A stretch of DNA of 64,000 bases from assembly GCF_036347055.1 (NCBI RefSeq), contig NZ_CP108882.1, positions 2,989,001 through 3,053,000 on the forward strand, read 5' to 3'. This DNA is from Streptomyces sp. NBC_00820 (GTDB lineage: Bacteria; Actinomycetota; Actinomycetes; Streptomycetales; Streptomycetaceae). The notes beneath the pieces are model-generated. The model was not told where the DNA came from. It ran no database searches and was given only the letters and a program-made list of their open reading frames with translations. Position 1 is the first letter of the stretch; every line of letters starts with the position of its first letter. Shown here piece by piece: positions 34,377 to 42,061 of the stretch. The position numbers and the translations under genes were made by a program.

Positions 34377-34622
34377 CTACAGCCCCGGACCGAAGGAGAC
34401 CGGGACCGGGTCGGACTCGCTGTGGAGCGGGGTGACGTCGGCGAGCGGGGGCTCGCTGGTCAGCGGCTCGGCGTCGGGCAGCGGAGGCTCGCTGGTCAGC
34501 GGCGGCTGCGTGCAGGCGCTCTCCGCGCTGAAGACGCACACCGGTGCCTCGCGGCTGTCCGCGGACCACGGTGCCGCGGGTTTCCACTGGGCCGGGACGG
34601 GGGGACGAGCCGGTACGGCCAC
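34377..34622 (-). CDS. Small proline/serine-rich protein of unknown function, coupled to malQ
   Basis: This 81-residue protein is not recognised. It starts at GTG 34622, with a textbook AGGAGG site five bases upstream, and its TAG abuts the malQ ATG, so it looks truly translated. The first half is Pro/Ala-rich with two Cys spaced nine residues apart (VCVFSAESAC). The second half contains a 12-residue repeat (PLTSEPPLPDAE, PLTSEPPLADVT, then PLHSESDPVP), encoded by a 36-bp direct repeat. There is no signal peptide or membrane helix. It could be a regulator or partner of MalQ, but function is unknown. Confidence 0.65.
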   Translation of the reverse strand: MAVPARPPVPAQWKPAAPWSADSREAPVCVFSAESACTQPPLTSEPPLPDAEPLTSEPPLADVTPLHSESDPVPVSFGPGL

Positions 34623-34895
34623 GGGGGCCTCCTAGTCGGTACGTCGGGTTCGGCTTCTGGCGGGTCACGAAGAGCCCTACCCCGTGGACGGGAAGGCAGA
34701 CACACAGACACGGACAAGGTGCTTCATATGTCCGGCGTCCGGCCGGATGCCCGATGTCGCGCGGGAGACCGCCGTGGTGGGCGAGGTGCCCGCGAAGCTG
34801 TAGCGGTAGTAGCCGAAATCCGGGCGCGGCAGGGCGGGGCCGAAAAAGAACGCGCCGCGTGAACCGGCGGCGACCGGCGGGGCGATAGAGGGGGT
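34623..34895. other. Divergent intergenic region (malQ operon / sigma factor)
   Basis: This 273-bp gap separates the malQ operon from the ECF sigma operon. It contains a palindrome CGTCCGGCCGGATG (near 34735) and a poly-A stretch (GAAAAAGAA near 34843). Promoters for both directions are expected here but no strong consensus is visible. Confidence 0.4.
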
Positions 34896-35519
34896 GTGAG
34901 ACTGTTCCGCCCCATGGGGGGCCACCGGGAGAAGGACGGCGCGGCCGAGGACGCGGGGCTGCTGCGGGCCGTCGCGGCGGGGGATCCGGCGGCACTGGCC
35001 GATCTGTACGACCGGCACGCGGGATGGCTGCACGCGCGGCTGACGCGGCGCTGCGCCGATCCGGAGGTCGTACGGGAGGTGCTGCAGGACACCTTCGTGA
35101 CCGTGTGGCGGTCGGCTGCGGGGCATCGCGGGCAGGAGGCCGGCGGCTGGCTGTGGACGATCGCGGCACGGCGGCTGGTGGACGCGCGGCGGGCGCAGGA
35201 GCGCGCCACGCGGGTCGTGGGGCCGCCGCTGGAGGAGGGGACCCCGGGGCGGTACGACACGGCCGTCGCGCCCTCCGCCGAGGACCGGGTGCTGACCGGG
35301 CTGGAGTACGGCGACGTCGGCACCGCCCTCGACCGGATCTCCCCCGAGCTGCGGGAGGTGCTGCGGGCGACGGTCGTCGACGGGCTGAGCACCCGTGAGG
35401 CGGCCCGGCTGCTCGGTATCCCCGAGGGCACGGTCAAGTCCCGCGCCCGCCGCGCCCGCGCCGAACTGCGCGACGCGCTCACCCAGTTGAACCCGTCCCT
35501 GGTGGGAGGCACGGCATGA
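34896..35519 (+). CDS. ECF RNA polymerase sigma factor (with zinc anti-sigma partner)
   Basis: This 207-residue sigma factor shows region 2 (DPAALADLYDRHAGWLHARL, then EVVREVLQDTFVTVWRSAA, GGWLWTIAARRLVDARRAQ) and region 4 (LPGIPEGTVKSRARRARAEL-like segment near 175-195 and LREVLRATVVDGLSTREAA). The GTG at 34896 is used; the GAGGGG site is close to it (2 bp), and an ATG at codon 7 (34914) is an alternative. Its stop overlaps the start of the zinc-finger protein gene by ATGA. The operon order sigma, anti-sigma, ABC ATPase, permeases suggests an envelope or efflux stress response. Confidence 0.9.
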   Translation: MRLFRPMGGHREKDGAAEDAGLLRAVAAGDPAALADLYDRHAGWLHARLTRRCADPEVVREVLQDTFVTVWRSAAGHRGQEAGGWLWTIAARRLVDARRAQERATRVVGPPLEEGTPGRYDTAVAPSAEDRVLTGLEYGDVGTALDRISPELREVLRATVVDGLSTREAARLLGIPEGTVKSRARRARAELRDALTQLNPSLVGGTA

Positions 35520-36469
35520 CGAACAACAACGCACACATCTGGCACGCGGACGACGGCGTCGTCGCCCGCTACGCCGCCGGCTCCCTGCCGGAGCCGGACG
35601 CGTGGTCCCTGGAGACCCACGTGGAGCAGTGCTCCAGGTGCGCGGTCCGGGTGTCGCGGGCCGTGGGCGCCACGGCTGCGGGGACGGTCCTGAGGGAGGT
35701 GCGGGAAGCGGTACTGGGGGCGCTTCCCGCACAGGGGGCGGCCCAGGGGTCGGCACGGATCCCGGCATCCGGGGCGCCCGCGTGCGAGGGCGCCGCGGGA
35801 CAGCGTCGCCCGGGGCTCCCCAAGGTCCGCCGGCTCCCTCGGCTGCGCCGGACCGCCCGGCTCCTGTGGGCCGCCGGACCCGCGGTGCGCGGGGCGTGGC
35901 TGCCGGCCGTGCTGGTCGTGGCCGCGGGTGCGCTGGTCCTGGGACAGGGGGGCGGGTTCGCCGGCACGCGGGCGCTGCTGCTGGCGATCGCGCCCGTCGT
36001 GCCCGTCGCCGGGGTGGCCCTGTCCTACGGGCCGCACGCCGACCCGCTCTACGAGGTCGCCGCGGCCAGCCCGGGCGGCGGTCTGCGTCTCGCGCTGACC
36101 CGGACCCTGGTCGTGCTCGCGGTGAGCCTGCCTCTGCTGACCCTGACCGGGCTGCTGCTGCCCGCCTCCGGCGCCCCGGCGGCCGCGGCCTGGCTGCTGC
36201 CGGGGCTGGCGCTGACGCTGACCTCGCTCGCCCTGGCCTCCTTCGTGGGCTGCCGGACGGCGACCGGCGTCACGGCGGGCGGCTGGCTGTGCGCCGTCCT
36301 GGCGCCGACGGCCACCGCACCGGCCGCCATCACCGCACGTCTGGCCGAGCAGCTCTCCCAGTGCCTCGACGGGGCGGGCGCGCAGGGCACGTGGGCGGCC
36401 GCGGCCGCCGTGAGCGCCGTACTCCTGGCGGTCCGCCGCCAGGCGTTCGACAACCTGCTCCCTCGCTGA
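35516..36469 (+). CDS. Membrane-bound anti-sigma factor (zinc-finger, zf-HC2/ZAS type)
   Basis: This 317-residue protein starts with a cytoplasmic ZAS motif (VARYAAGSLPEPDAWSLETHVEQCSRC, the His-x3-Cys-x2-Cys part at about residues 34-41), which holds zinc and binds the sigma factor. A linker rich in Gln/Ala/Gly follows, then four to five hydrophobic segments (ALLLAIAPVVPVAGVALSYG, TLVVLAVSLPLLTLTGLLL, AAWLLPGLALTLTSLALASF, AAAAVSAVLLAVRRQ). Zinc release or conformational change would free the sigma factor. It overlaps the sigma gene by four bases. Confidence 0.87.
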   Translation: MTNNNAHIWHADDGVVARYAAGSLPEPDAWSLETHVEQCSRCAVRVSRAVGATAAGTVLREVREAVLGALPAQGAAQGSARIPASGAPACEGAAGQRRPGLPKVRRLPRLRRTARLLWAAGPAVRGAWLPAVLVVAAGALVLGQGGGFAGTRALLLAIAPVVPVAGVALSYGPHADPLYEVAAASPGGGLRLALTRTLVVLAVSLPLLTLTGLLLPASGAPAAAAWLLPGLALTLTSLALASFVGCRTATGVTAGGWLCAVLAPTATAPAAITARLAEQLSQCLDGAGAQGTWAAAAAVSAVLLAVRRQAFDNLLPR

Positions 36470-36544
36470 CGTACGACCCCTGTTCCGGCGTCGGCCGCAC
36501 ACTGCCCGGCCGCGCCGGTGGTCCCGCCTGCCCGCCCGGCCTCA

Positions 36545-36635
36545 CCACTCGAACCAACCGCACCACCCAATCCACTCGAACCACCGTCACCACCCGCACC
36601 ACCCAAGCCACTCGAACCACCGTCACCACTCGGCA
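36545..36635. repeat. Imperfect direct repeats (CCACTCGAACCACCGTCACC) in the leader
   Basis: The core CCACTCGAACCA recurs at 36545, 36572 and 36608. The last two copies extend to CCACTCGAACCACCGTCACC. They sit between the anti-sigma and the ABC ATPase genes. Confidence 0.7.
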
Positions 36636-36722
36636 AGGCCGCCACGCGCCGCCCTGCCCCGACCCTGATCCACCGGCGAGCGGCCGGCATGCCGCCCTCC
36701 CGGCCGGATCCCTGGAGACACC

Positions 36723-37526
36723 TTGAGTTCTGTACGCGTGACCGGCCTGAGCGTCCGGCACAGAAAGACCGTCGCCCTCGACTCCGTCGACCTGAGCCTC
36801 GGCACCGGTGTGCACGGGCTGCTCGGGCCGAACGGCGCCGGCAAGACCTCGCTGATCCGCGTGCTGGCCACCGTGGCCCAGCCGCACGGCGGCTCGGTGG
36901 AGATCCTCGGGCAGGACAGCGCCGACCACCGCGGACGGTCCGGCATCCGGCGCCGGCTCGGCTATCTGCCACAGGAGTTCGGCTACTACCCGGGCTTCAC
37001 CGTGCGGGAGTTCGTGACGTACGTGGCCTGGCTCAAGGAGATGCCCGCCGACCGCACCCCGGCCGCCGTGGAGCGGGCGGTGGCGCGGGTCGGTCTCATG
37101 GACCGCATCGACGAGAAGGTCAAGACGCTGTCCGGCGGCATGGTCCGCCGGGTCGGCATCGCGCAGGCCGTGGTCAACGACCCGGAGGTGCTGCTGCTGG
37201 ACGAGCCGACCGCCGGCCTCGACCCCGAGCAGCGGGTGGAGTTCCGCGAGCTGCTGCGCGAACTGGGCGCGAACGCCACGGTGGTGGTCTCCACGCACCT
37301 GGTCGAGGACGTGGCGACCGCCTGCACGGACGTGACCCTCATCGACGCGGGCCGGGTCGCCTATCAGGGCACGCCGGACGCCCTCGCCACCCTCGGTGAG
37401 GACTCGGACGACCCGGGCGACCACCCGATCGAACGCGGTTACACGGCGGCCCTGCGCGCGCACCGCAGCCACCGGGAGACCCAGCGGGCACACGGCGCCC
37501 CGGCCGGCGTGCGGGAGGGAGTGTGA
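36723..37526 (+). CDS. ABC transporter ATP-binding protein (exporter type)
   Basis: This 267-residue ATPase has Walker A (GLLGPNGAGKTSLIRVLA), Q-loop (GYLPQEFGYYPGF), signature LSGGMVRRVGIAQAV, Walker B (LLLDEPTAGLDPEQR) and His switch (STHLVEDVATAC). The start is TTG 36723, an uncommon start codon, placed by GGAGAC upstream and the natural family N-terminus. It is followed by two membrane proteins as a probable ABC-2-like export or signalling module. Its stop TGA overlaps the next ATG by one base. Confidence 0.92.
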   Translation: MSSVRVTGLSVRHRKTVALDSVDLSLGTGVHGLLGPNGAGKTSLIRVLATVAQPHGGSVEILGQDSADHRGRSGIRRRLGYLPQEFGYYPGFTVREFVTYVAWLKEMPADRTPAAVERAVARVGLMDRIDEKVKTLSGGMVRRVGIAQAVVNDPEVLLLDEPTAGLDPEQRVEFRELLRELGANATVVVSTHLVEDVATACTDVTLIDAGRVAYQGTPDALATLGEDSDDPGDHPIERGYTAALRAHRSHRETQRAHGAPAGVREGV

Positions 37527-38932
37527 TGGCGCTCGTGGACGACCTCAAGGGCCGGAAAGACGAGAAGGGCCAGGACGGCCAGGAAGGCCAGGGCGGCCAG
37601 GGCGGCCAGAAGGAAGCCGGCCGGAACAGGCAGGGCCCGCGCGCCCCGCACCCGCTTCGCACCGAAGCGCTGCGCAGCTTCGCCCCCTGGGCCGGTGCCG
37701 CGGTGCTGCTGGTGCTCGTCGTGATGCTGGCGGGCACCACCAAGCGCTGGCAGGGCGGCTGGGGCGAGACCACGGGGCAGTTGCAGGCCGGCCTGGTGAT
37801 CGCCGTACCGCTGGCCGCCGCCGCGGGTTGCTGGCAGGGCGGGCGGGAGCGGCGGCAGCGTACCGAGGAGCTGTGGGCGACGTTCGCGCGTGGCCCGCTC
37901 GCCCGGTTGCTGACGTCGGCGCTGCCGGTCGTGGTCTGGGTGATGGCCGGGTATCTGGCCGCCGCGGCCCTGGGGCTCCTCGCCACCTGGCCGTACGCCC
38001 AGGGTGACCGTCCCCACCTCGCCCTGCTGCCGTCGGGCGCGGTGGCCGTGGGCGCCGCCGCGCTGACGGGGCACGTGGTCGGGCGGCTTGTGCCGTCGCG
38101 GCTGGCCGCGCCGGTGCTGGCCCTGGTCGGGTACGTGGGCCTCGGGTACACGGCGCACAGCTCGGATCTCGGCCGTTACCTCAGTCCCGCCTTCGAGAAC
38201 GGGGCGACCTCGGTGCCGGTGTGGTGGCAGCCGGTGGCGACGACCGTGTGGACGGGGGGTCTGGCGGGAGCGGCCGTGCTGGCGTACGCCGCGCGTCGCC
38301 GGTACACGGCCCTGCTGCCGCTGGCCGCCGCGACGGCCGCCGGCGCGCTGCTGATACAGAACGGGGTGGGACTGTGGCACCACAACACCACGGCCGACCA
38401 CCAGGTGTGCGACACCTCCGTGACTCCCGCCGTCTGTGTGAACGCCCGCTACGCCGGGATGCTGCCGCAGGTCACCGAAGCCCTGTCGGGGATCACCGGG
38501 CGCCTGAAGGGCGTACGGCACCTGCCCGCGCGGTGGGAGGACCGCCCGGGTGCGCCGCGCCGCGACGAGGTGGCGCTGCCCATGCTGACGCCGATCGGCT
38601 GGTACGTCGTACGGGGGCAGCTGACCGATCCGGAGCAGTTCGCATGGGAGGCGATGGTGGCGTTGCAGCGCGGCGACTGCGCCCACGAGCCGGATCCGCA
38701 GGTGGCCAGGGTCGACGAAGCGGTGCAGAACTATCTGGCGCCCAGTCCGGGGCGGGCGCAGTTCGACGGGCTCGACGCCCGGGGTTCCGCATCCCACCGC
38801 GCGGACCTGAAGGCGCGGCAGGAGGCCCGCGGACACCTGGCAGCGATGGGCGACGCACAGCGCCGCGCCTGGCTCTCGGCGTACTTCGCCACCGCGGGCG
38901 ACTGCGACCCCAAGGTGGTGCCGGCGCTGTGA
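37526..38932 (+). CDS. ABC-transporter-associated polytopic membrane protein (permease 1)
   Basis: This 468-residue protein has an N-terminal Lys/Asp/Gly/Gln-rich cytoplasmic tail (DEKGQDGQEGQGGQGGQK). About six hydrophobic helices follow from residue 50, including AAVLLVLVVMLAGTT, LVIAVPLAAAAGCW, VWVMAGYLAAAALGLLATW and LPLAAATAAGALLIQNGVGL. The last 180 residues are soluble and may extend outside the membrane (CDTSVTPAVCVNARYA). ATG 37526 is chosen over GTG 37523 because GGGAGG is seven bases upstream. The substrate is unknown; it should couple to the ATPase at 36723. Confidence 0.8.
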   Translation: MALVDDLKGRKDEKGQDGQEGQGGQGGQKEAGRNRQGPRAPHPLRTEALRSFAPWAGAAVLLVLVVMLAGTTKRWQGGWGETTGQLQAGLVIAVPLAAAAGCWQGGRERRQRTEELWATFARGPLARLLTSALPVVVWVMAGYLAAAALGLLATWPYAQGDRPHLALLPSGAVAVGAAALTGHVVGRLVPSRLAAPVLALVGYVGLGYTAHSSDLGRYLSPAFENGATSVPVWWQPVATTVWTGGLAGAAVLAYAARRRYTALLPLAAATAAGALLIQNGVGLWHHNTTADHQVCDTSVTPAVCVNARYAGMLPQVTEALSGITGRLKGVRHLPARWEDRPGAPRRDEVALPMLTPIGWYVVRGQLTDPEQFAWEAMVALQRGDCAHEPDPQVARVDEAVQNYLAPSPGRAQFDGLDARGSASHRADLKARQEARGHLAAMGDAQRRAWLSAYFATAGDCDPKVVPAL

Positions 38933-39534
38933 ACAGCGGATTCCTTCTGTACGCCCGTTCGCGGGCCGTCCCCGCCACCCTCGCGGCGCTCGTCGCGACG
39001 ACCGGCTTCGCGATCTGGGCGGCACGGCAGCTGAACGCCTTCGTGGACCCGGACAGCCGGGTGCCGATCGTGGCGCTGGCCCCGCTGATGGCAGCCGCCG
39101 TGATCGGTGTGAGCCTGTACACGGCCTCGGCGGAGCTGGACCGTACGGCGGTGCGCCCCTGGTGGCCGCGCCGGCTGGTGCAGCTGGTGGGGCTCACGGC
39201 GCTCGCGTCGGGGCTGCTGCCGCTGGCCGTGCTGGGGCACGCGGACGTGTTCGGGCCGCCGGCCGCGATCCGCAACACGCTGGGCTGCGTGGGCATCACC
39301 GCGGCCGCGGCGGTGCTGCTGGGGGCCCGGCTGAGCTGGCTGCCCGCGTTCGTCTACGTCAGTTCCGTCTACCTCGCCTCGCACGGGGCGCAGGGGCGCG
39401 CGGCGCTGCTGTGGGCCTGGCCGATGCAGCCGGGCGCGCAGCCGGAGGCCTGGGCGATGGCGCTGGCCGCGTTCGTGGTGGGCGTGGTGCTGTACGCCGT
39501 ACGCGGGGCGCGGCCCGAAGGGCCACGCGTCTGA
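38929..39534 (+). CDS. Polytopic membrane protein (permease 2 of the same module)
   Basis: This 201-residue protein has about six hydrophobic helices, for example AVPATLAALVATTGFAIWAA, IVALAPLMAAAVIGVSLYTA, LVGLTALASGLLPLAVL and AMALAAFVVGVVLYAVRGA. It has no recognised family beyond ABC-associated membrane proteins. The start GTG 38929 overlaps the stop of the previous gene as GTGA. A hairpin terminator follows 17 bp after the stop. It probably completes the sigma-linked transport module. Confidence 0.72.
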   Translation: MNSGFLLYARSRAVPATLAALVATTGFAIWAARQLNAFVDPDSRVPIVALAPLMAAAVIGVSLYTASAELDRTAVRPWWPRRLVQLVGLTALASGLLPLAVLGHADVFGPPAAIRNTLGCVGITAAAAVLLGARLSWLPAFVYVSSVYLASHGAQGRAALLWAWPMQPGAQPEAWAMALAAFVVGVVLYAVRGARPEGPRV

Positions 39535-39550
39535 CGCGCCGGTCCCGAAG

Positions 39551-39576
39551 GCCCCGCGGCTGAGCCACCGCGGGGC
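39551..39576 (+). terminator. Hairpin terminator after the ABC module
   Basis: GCCCCGCGG (39551-39559) pairs with CCGCGGGGC (39568-39576) across an eight-base loop between convergent genes. Confidence 0.7.
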
Positions 39577-39618
39577 ACGACGGGCACGGGCTCGTCGGGT
39601 ATGCGAAGGCCCGGATCG

Positions 39619-40155
39619 TCAGGCGGAAATGCCGTCGATCCGGGCCATGGCGTCTTCCGCGCCGTACGGTTGCAAGTAGGGCAGCCAGCGCGGGTCCCTA
39701 TGCCCGGTGCCGATGATGCGCCAGGCCAGACCGGTGGGCGGGGCCGGTTTGTGGTGCAGTCTCCAGCCCAGCTCGACGAGGTGGCGGTCGGCCTTGACGT
39801 GGTTGCAGCGGCGGCAGGAGGCGACCACGTTGTCCCAGCGGTGCTGGCCCCCGCGGCTGCGCGGGATGACGTGGTCGACGCTGGTTGCGACGCCACCGCA
39901 GTACATGCACCGGCCCCCGTCCCGGGCGAACAGGGCCCGCCGGGTGAGAGGAACGGGCCCCCGGTAGGGCACCCGCACGAATCGCTTGAGCCGGACCACG
40001 CTGGGTGCGGGGAGTGTGACGGTCGCGCTGTGCAGATAGGCGCCGGATTCCTCGAGGGAGACGGCCTTGTTCTCCAGGACGAGGACGAGAGCGCGGCGGA
40101 GCGGTACGACGCCGAGGGGCTCGTACGACGCGTTGAGGACCAGGACATGCGGCAC
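39619..40155 (-). CDS. HNH endonuclease
   Basis: This 178-residue protein belongs to a well-conserved actinobacterial HNH family. The finger and active site are in RDGGRCMYCGGVATSVDHVIPRS, RWDNVVASCRRCN and HVKADR, giving the CxxC pairs, the general-base His in VDHVIPRSRGG and the metal His in the CN(H)VK region. The N-terminal HVLVLNASYEPLGVVPLRRA is also typical. The start is placed at GTG 40155 because AAGGAGG lies five bases upstream; a longer ATG start at 40278 is poor. Nuclease activity is likely, but the biological role is uncertain. Confidence 0.88.
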   Translation of the reverse strand: MPHVLVLNASYEPLGVVPLRRALVLVLENKAVSLEESGAYLHSATVTLPAPSVVRLKRFVRVPYRGPVPLTRRALFARDGGRCMYCGGVATSVDHVIPRSRGGQHRWDNVVASCRRCNHVKADRHLVELGWRLHHKPAPPTGLAWRIIGTGHRDPRWLPYLQPYGAEDAMARIDGISA

Positions 40156-40483
40156 GGGTGCCTCCTTGGGCGTCGGCGGCGCGTGGCTCGCGCCGGGACG
40201 ATCTGCAGCCAGTCTCCCCTCATGCCTGGTGAACGCGCCACCATGTCCCGGTAACGGGCTGGGAGTGTTTTCGACCACATCTGATTCATCCCCCGCGGCG
40301 GGGCCGGTTCAAGCCCAGGTGAGCCGGGTCGTCGCTGTCCGGATCGGCACGGCCACACACGATGCCCCGTTAGTGTGGTGGTTCTGTCCCTCCGGTGTCC
40401 TTTCCGTGACCTTGGCGACCTCGGTTTCGTGACCTTGACCGCCGCACCGGACCGGACTACGCAGCACCATGGAGGTACTTGCC
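40156..40483. promoter_or_regulatory. Divergent intergenic region with paired CGTGACCTTG repeats
   Basis: This 328-bp gap lies between the HNH and MscS genes. CGTGACCTTG occurs at 40404-40413 and 40427-40436 (23 bp apart), each preceded by a T/C-rich tract. They are possible binding sites, and TTGACC at 40434 could serve as a -35 element for mscS. GGAGG at 40471-40475 is the mscS ribosome site. Confidence 0.5.
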
Positions 40484-41587
40484 GTGTCCCTGCCCGTCGT
40501 CCAACTGGCCGCCGGTGCGTCGCCGTCCCCGTCTCCCACGCCGTCGGGCTCGACGGCGCCGATCGTGCCCTCGCTCCAGGACGCCCAGCAGAGCGCGACG
40601 AACGCGGCGGACTGGGTGGAGCAGAACTGGTCGACGTGGCTCGCGATGGGTCTGCAGATCCTGCTGATCGTGGTCATCGCGGTGGTGCTGCGCGCGGTGG
40701 TGCGGCGGGCGATCACCAAGCTGATCGACCGGATGAACCGGACCGCCCAGGAGGTCGAGCACACCGCGCTGGGCGGGCTGCTGGCCAGCACCGAGCGGCG
40801 CCGGCAGCGCTCGCAGGCGATCGGCTCGGTACTGCGGTCGGTGGCGAGCTTCCTGATCCTCGGTACGGCGGCGCTGATGGTGCTGTCCACCTTCAAGATC
40901 AACCTGGCGCCGCTGCTCGCCTCCGCCGGTGTCGCCGGTGTGGCGATCGGCTTCGGTGCCCGGAACCTGGTCACGGACTTCCTCTCCGGCGTGTTCATGA
41001 TCCTGGAGGACCAGTACGGCGTCGGCGACACGATCGACGCGGGTGTGGCCACCGGTGAGGTCGTCGCCGTCGGTCTGCGGGTGACCAAGCTGCGCGGTGC
41101 CAACGGTGAGACCTGGTACGTGCGCAACGGCGAGGTGAAGCGGATCGGCAACCTCTCGCAGGGCTGGGCGACCGCCACGGTCGACGTGACGGTGAAGTCG
41201 AGCGAGAACCTGGACCGGGTCAAGGCCACGCTCGCCGAGGTCGGCGAGCGGATGGGCAAGGAAGAGCCCTGGAACGAGCTGCTGTGGGGCCCGGTCGAGG
41301 TGCTCGGCCTGGACAGCGTGCTGATCGACTCCATGGCCATCCGGGTCTCGGCCAAGACCATGCCGGGCAAGTCGCTGACCGTGGAGCGCGAGCTGCGCTG
41401 GCGCGTCAAGCAGGCCCTGGACGCGGCGCGCATCCCGATCGTGGGCGGCGCCACGGCCACGGAGGACGTCGAGGCGGCCCCGGACCCGTCGGCGGCCATG
41501 GCGGCCCCCTCGGCCTTCGCCAGCAGCACCTCCCCGCAGTCCCTGGAGGCGTCGCCGATCACTCCGCAGCGGCCGCCGACGAAGTAG
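40484..41587 (+). CDS. MscS-family mechanosensitive ion channel
   Basis: This 367-residue channel opens on membrane tension to release solutes on osmotic downshift. The N-terminus is an exported Ala/Ser/Pro tail, then membrane helices (WLAMGLQILLIVVIAVVLR; SVASFLILGTAALMVLS). The pore-lining helix is the conserved SAGVAGVAIGFGARNLVTDF, followed by LSGVFMILEDQYGVGDTIDA and the beta domain with KLRGANGETWYVRNGEVKR. The C-terminal tail is Ala/Ser/Pro-rich. GTG 40484 is the start because GGAGG sits eight bases upstream; an ATG at 40469 overlaps that site. Confidence 0.92.
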   Translation: MSLPVVQLAAGASPSPSPTPSGSTAPIVPSLQDAQQSATNAADWVEQNWSTWLAMGLQILLIVVIAVVLRAVVRRAITKLIDRMNRTAQEVEHTALGGLLASTERRRQRSQAIGSVLRSVASFLILGTAALMVLSTFKINLAPLLASAGVAGVAIGFGARNLVTDFLSGVFMILEDQYGVGDTIDAGVATGEVVAVGLRVTKLRGANGETWYVRNGEVKRIGNLSQGWATATVDVTVKSSENLDRVKATLAEVGERMGKEEPWNELLWGPVEVLGLDSVLIDSMAIRVSAKTMPGKSLTVERELRWRVKQALDAARIPIVGGATATEDVEAAPDPSAAMAAPSAFASSTSPQSLEASPITPQRPPTK

Positions 41588-41630
41588 TCCGGCGGACAAT
41601 CGATTCAGCACACTCGTTCGAGTGAAGGGT

Positions 41631-41666
41631 GGGGCATCCCGGCGCCGGAGGCGCCGCGGGTGCCCC
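41631..41666 (+). terminator. Terminator after the MscS gene
   Basis: GGGGCA (41631-41636) pairs with TGCCCC (41661-41666), enclosing a CCC/GGG and a GGCGCC/GGCGCC stem with a three-base loop. CACTCG-TT-CGAGTG just upstream (41611-41624) is a second small hairpin. Confidence 0.8.
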
Positions 41667-41729
41667 ATCGTTCTGCCGGGGCGCCCGGCGCGGGCTTAGC
41701 CCTGGCATCAGTGCGACGAGGAGAAGCGA

Positions 41730-41907
41730 TGAGCGCCGAACCGATCATGGAGCCAGTCATGACGCAGGTGGACCCCCGGCCCTGCCCGGCGACGACCCCA
41801 CCGAGGCGTACTACGAGACCGACGTGAAAGTCGGCCTCGGCACCCCGCTCCCCCTGCCCGCCCCGTACCCCACCCTCGAGACGGCCTCGTTCCTCGACGA
41901 GGACTGA
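41730..41907 (+). pseudogene. Small acidic peptide gene interrupted by a one-base frameshift in a C-run
   Basis: ATG 41730 has a strong ribosome site (GAGGAG, five bases upstream) and begins MSAEPIMEPVMTQVDP. This frame then stops after 33 codons. If one C is added to the CCCCC run at 41773-41777, the frame continues as PALPGDDPTEAYYETDVKVG and ends ASFLDED at 41907, giving about 59 codons with natural Streptomyces codon bias. The C-terminal part is conserved-looking and acidic. The split may be a sequencing error, a true mutation or slippage control. Its product is unknown. It sits upstream of csnR. Confidence 0.55.
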
Positions 41908-41989
41908 GGCGCTCCGGTCTCCTGGCTCTCCCCCGCTCTCCCCGCCCTTGACGTCTTCCTCCCCCGGCCATACGTTCCTGTCACTCGAA

Positions 41990-42004
41990 TAGGAAACTTT
42001 CCTA
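41990..42004. promoter_or_regulatory. Palindrome TAGGAAA-C-TTTCCTA, probable CsnR operator
   Basis: A perfect 7+1+7 palindrome centred at 41997 lies about 58 bp upstream of the ROK-family csnR gene. Known CsnR-type operators are GAAA/TTTC palindromes, and this is the only such site noticed before the operon, so autoregulation is likely. Confidence 0.7.
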
Positions 42005-42061
42005 ACAGTGATCTTCCGGGCATGCCGGACGGCGGTAGCGGCCTGAGAGGCGGGGGCGACC

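Noticed and set aside
41629..41729. ATG 41629 as the start of the small acidic peptide
   Set aside because: It lies inside the MscS terminator hairpin, lacks a ribosome site and adds unlikely Gly/Arg sequence.
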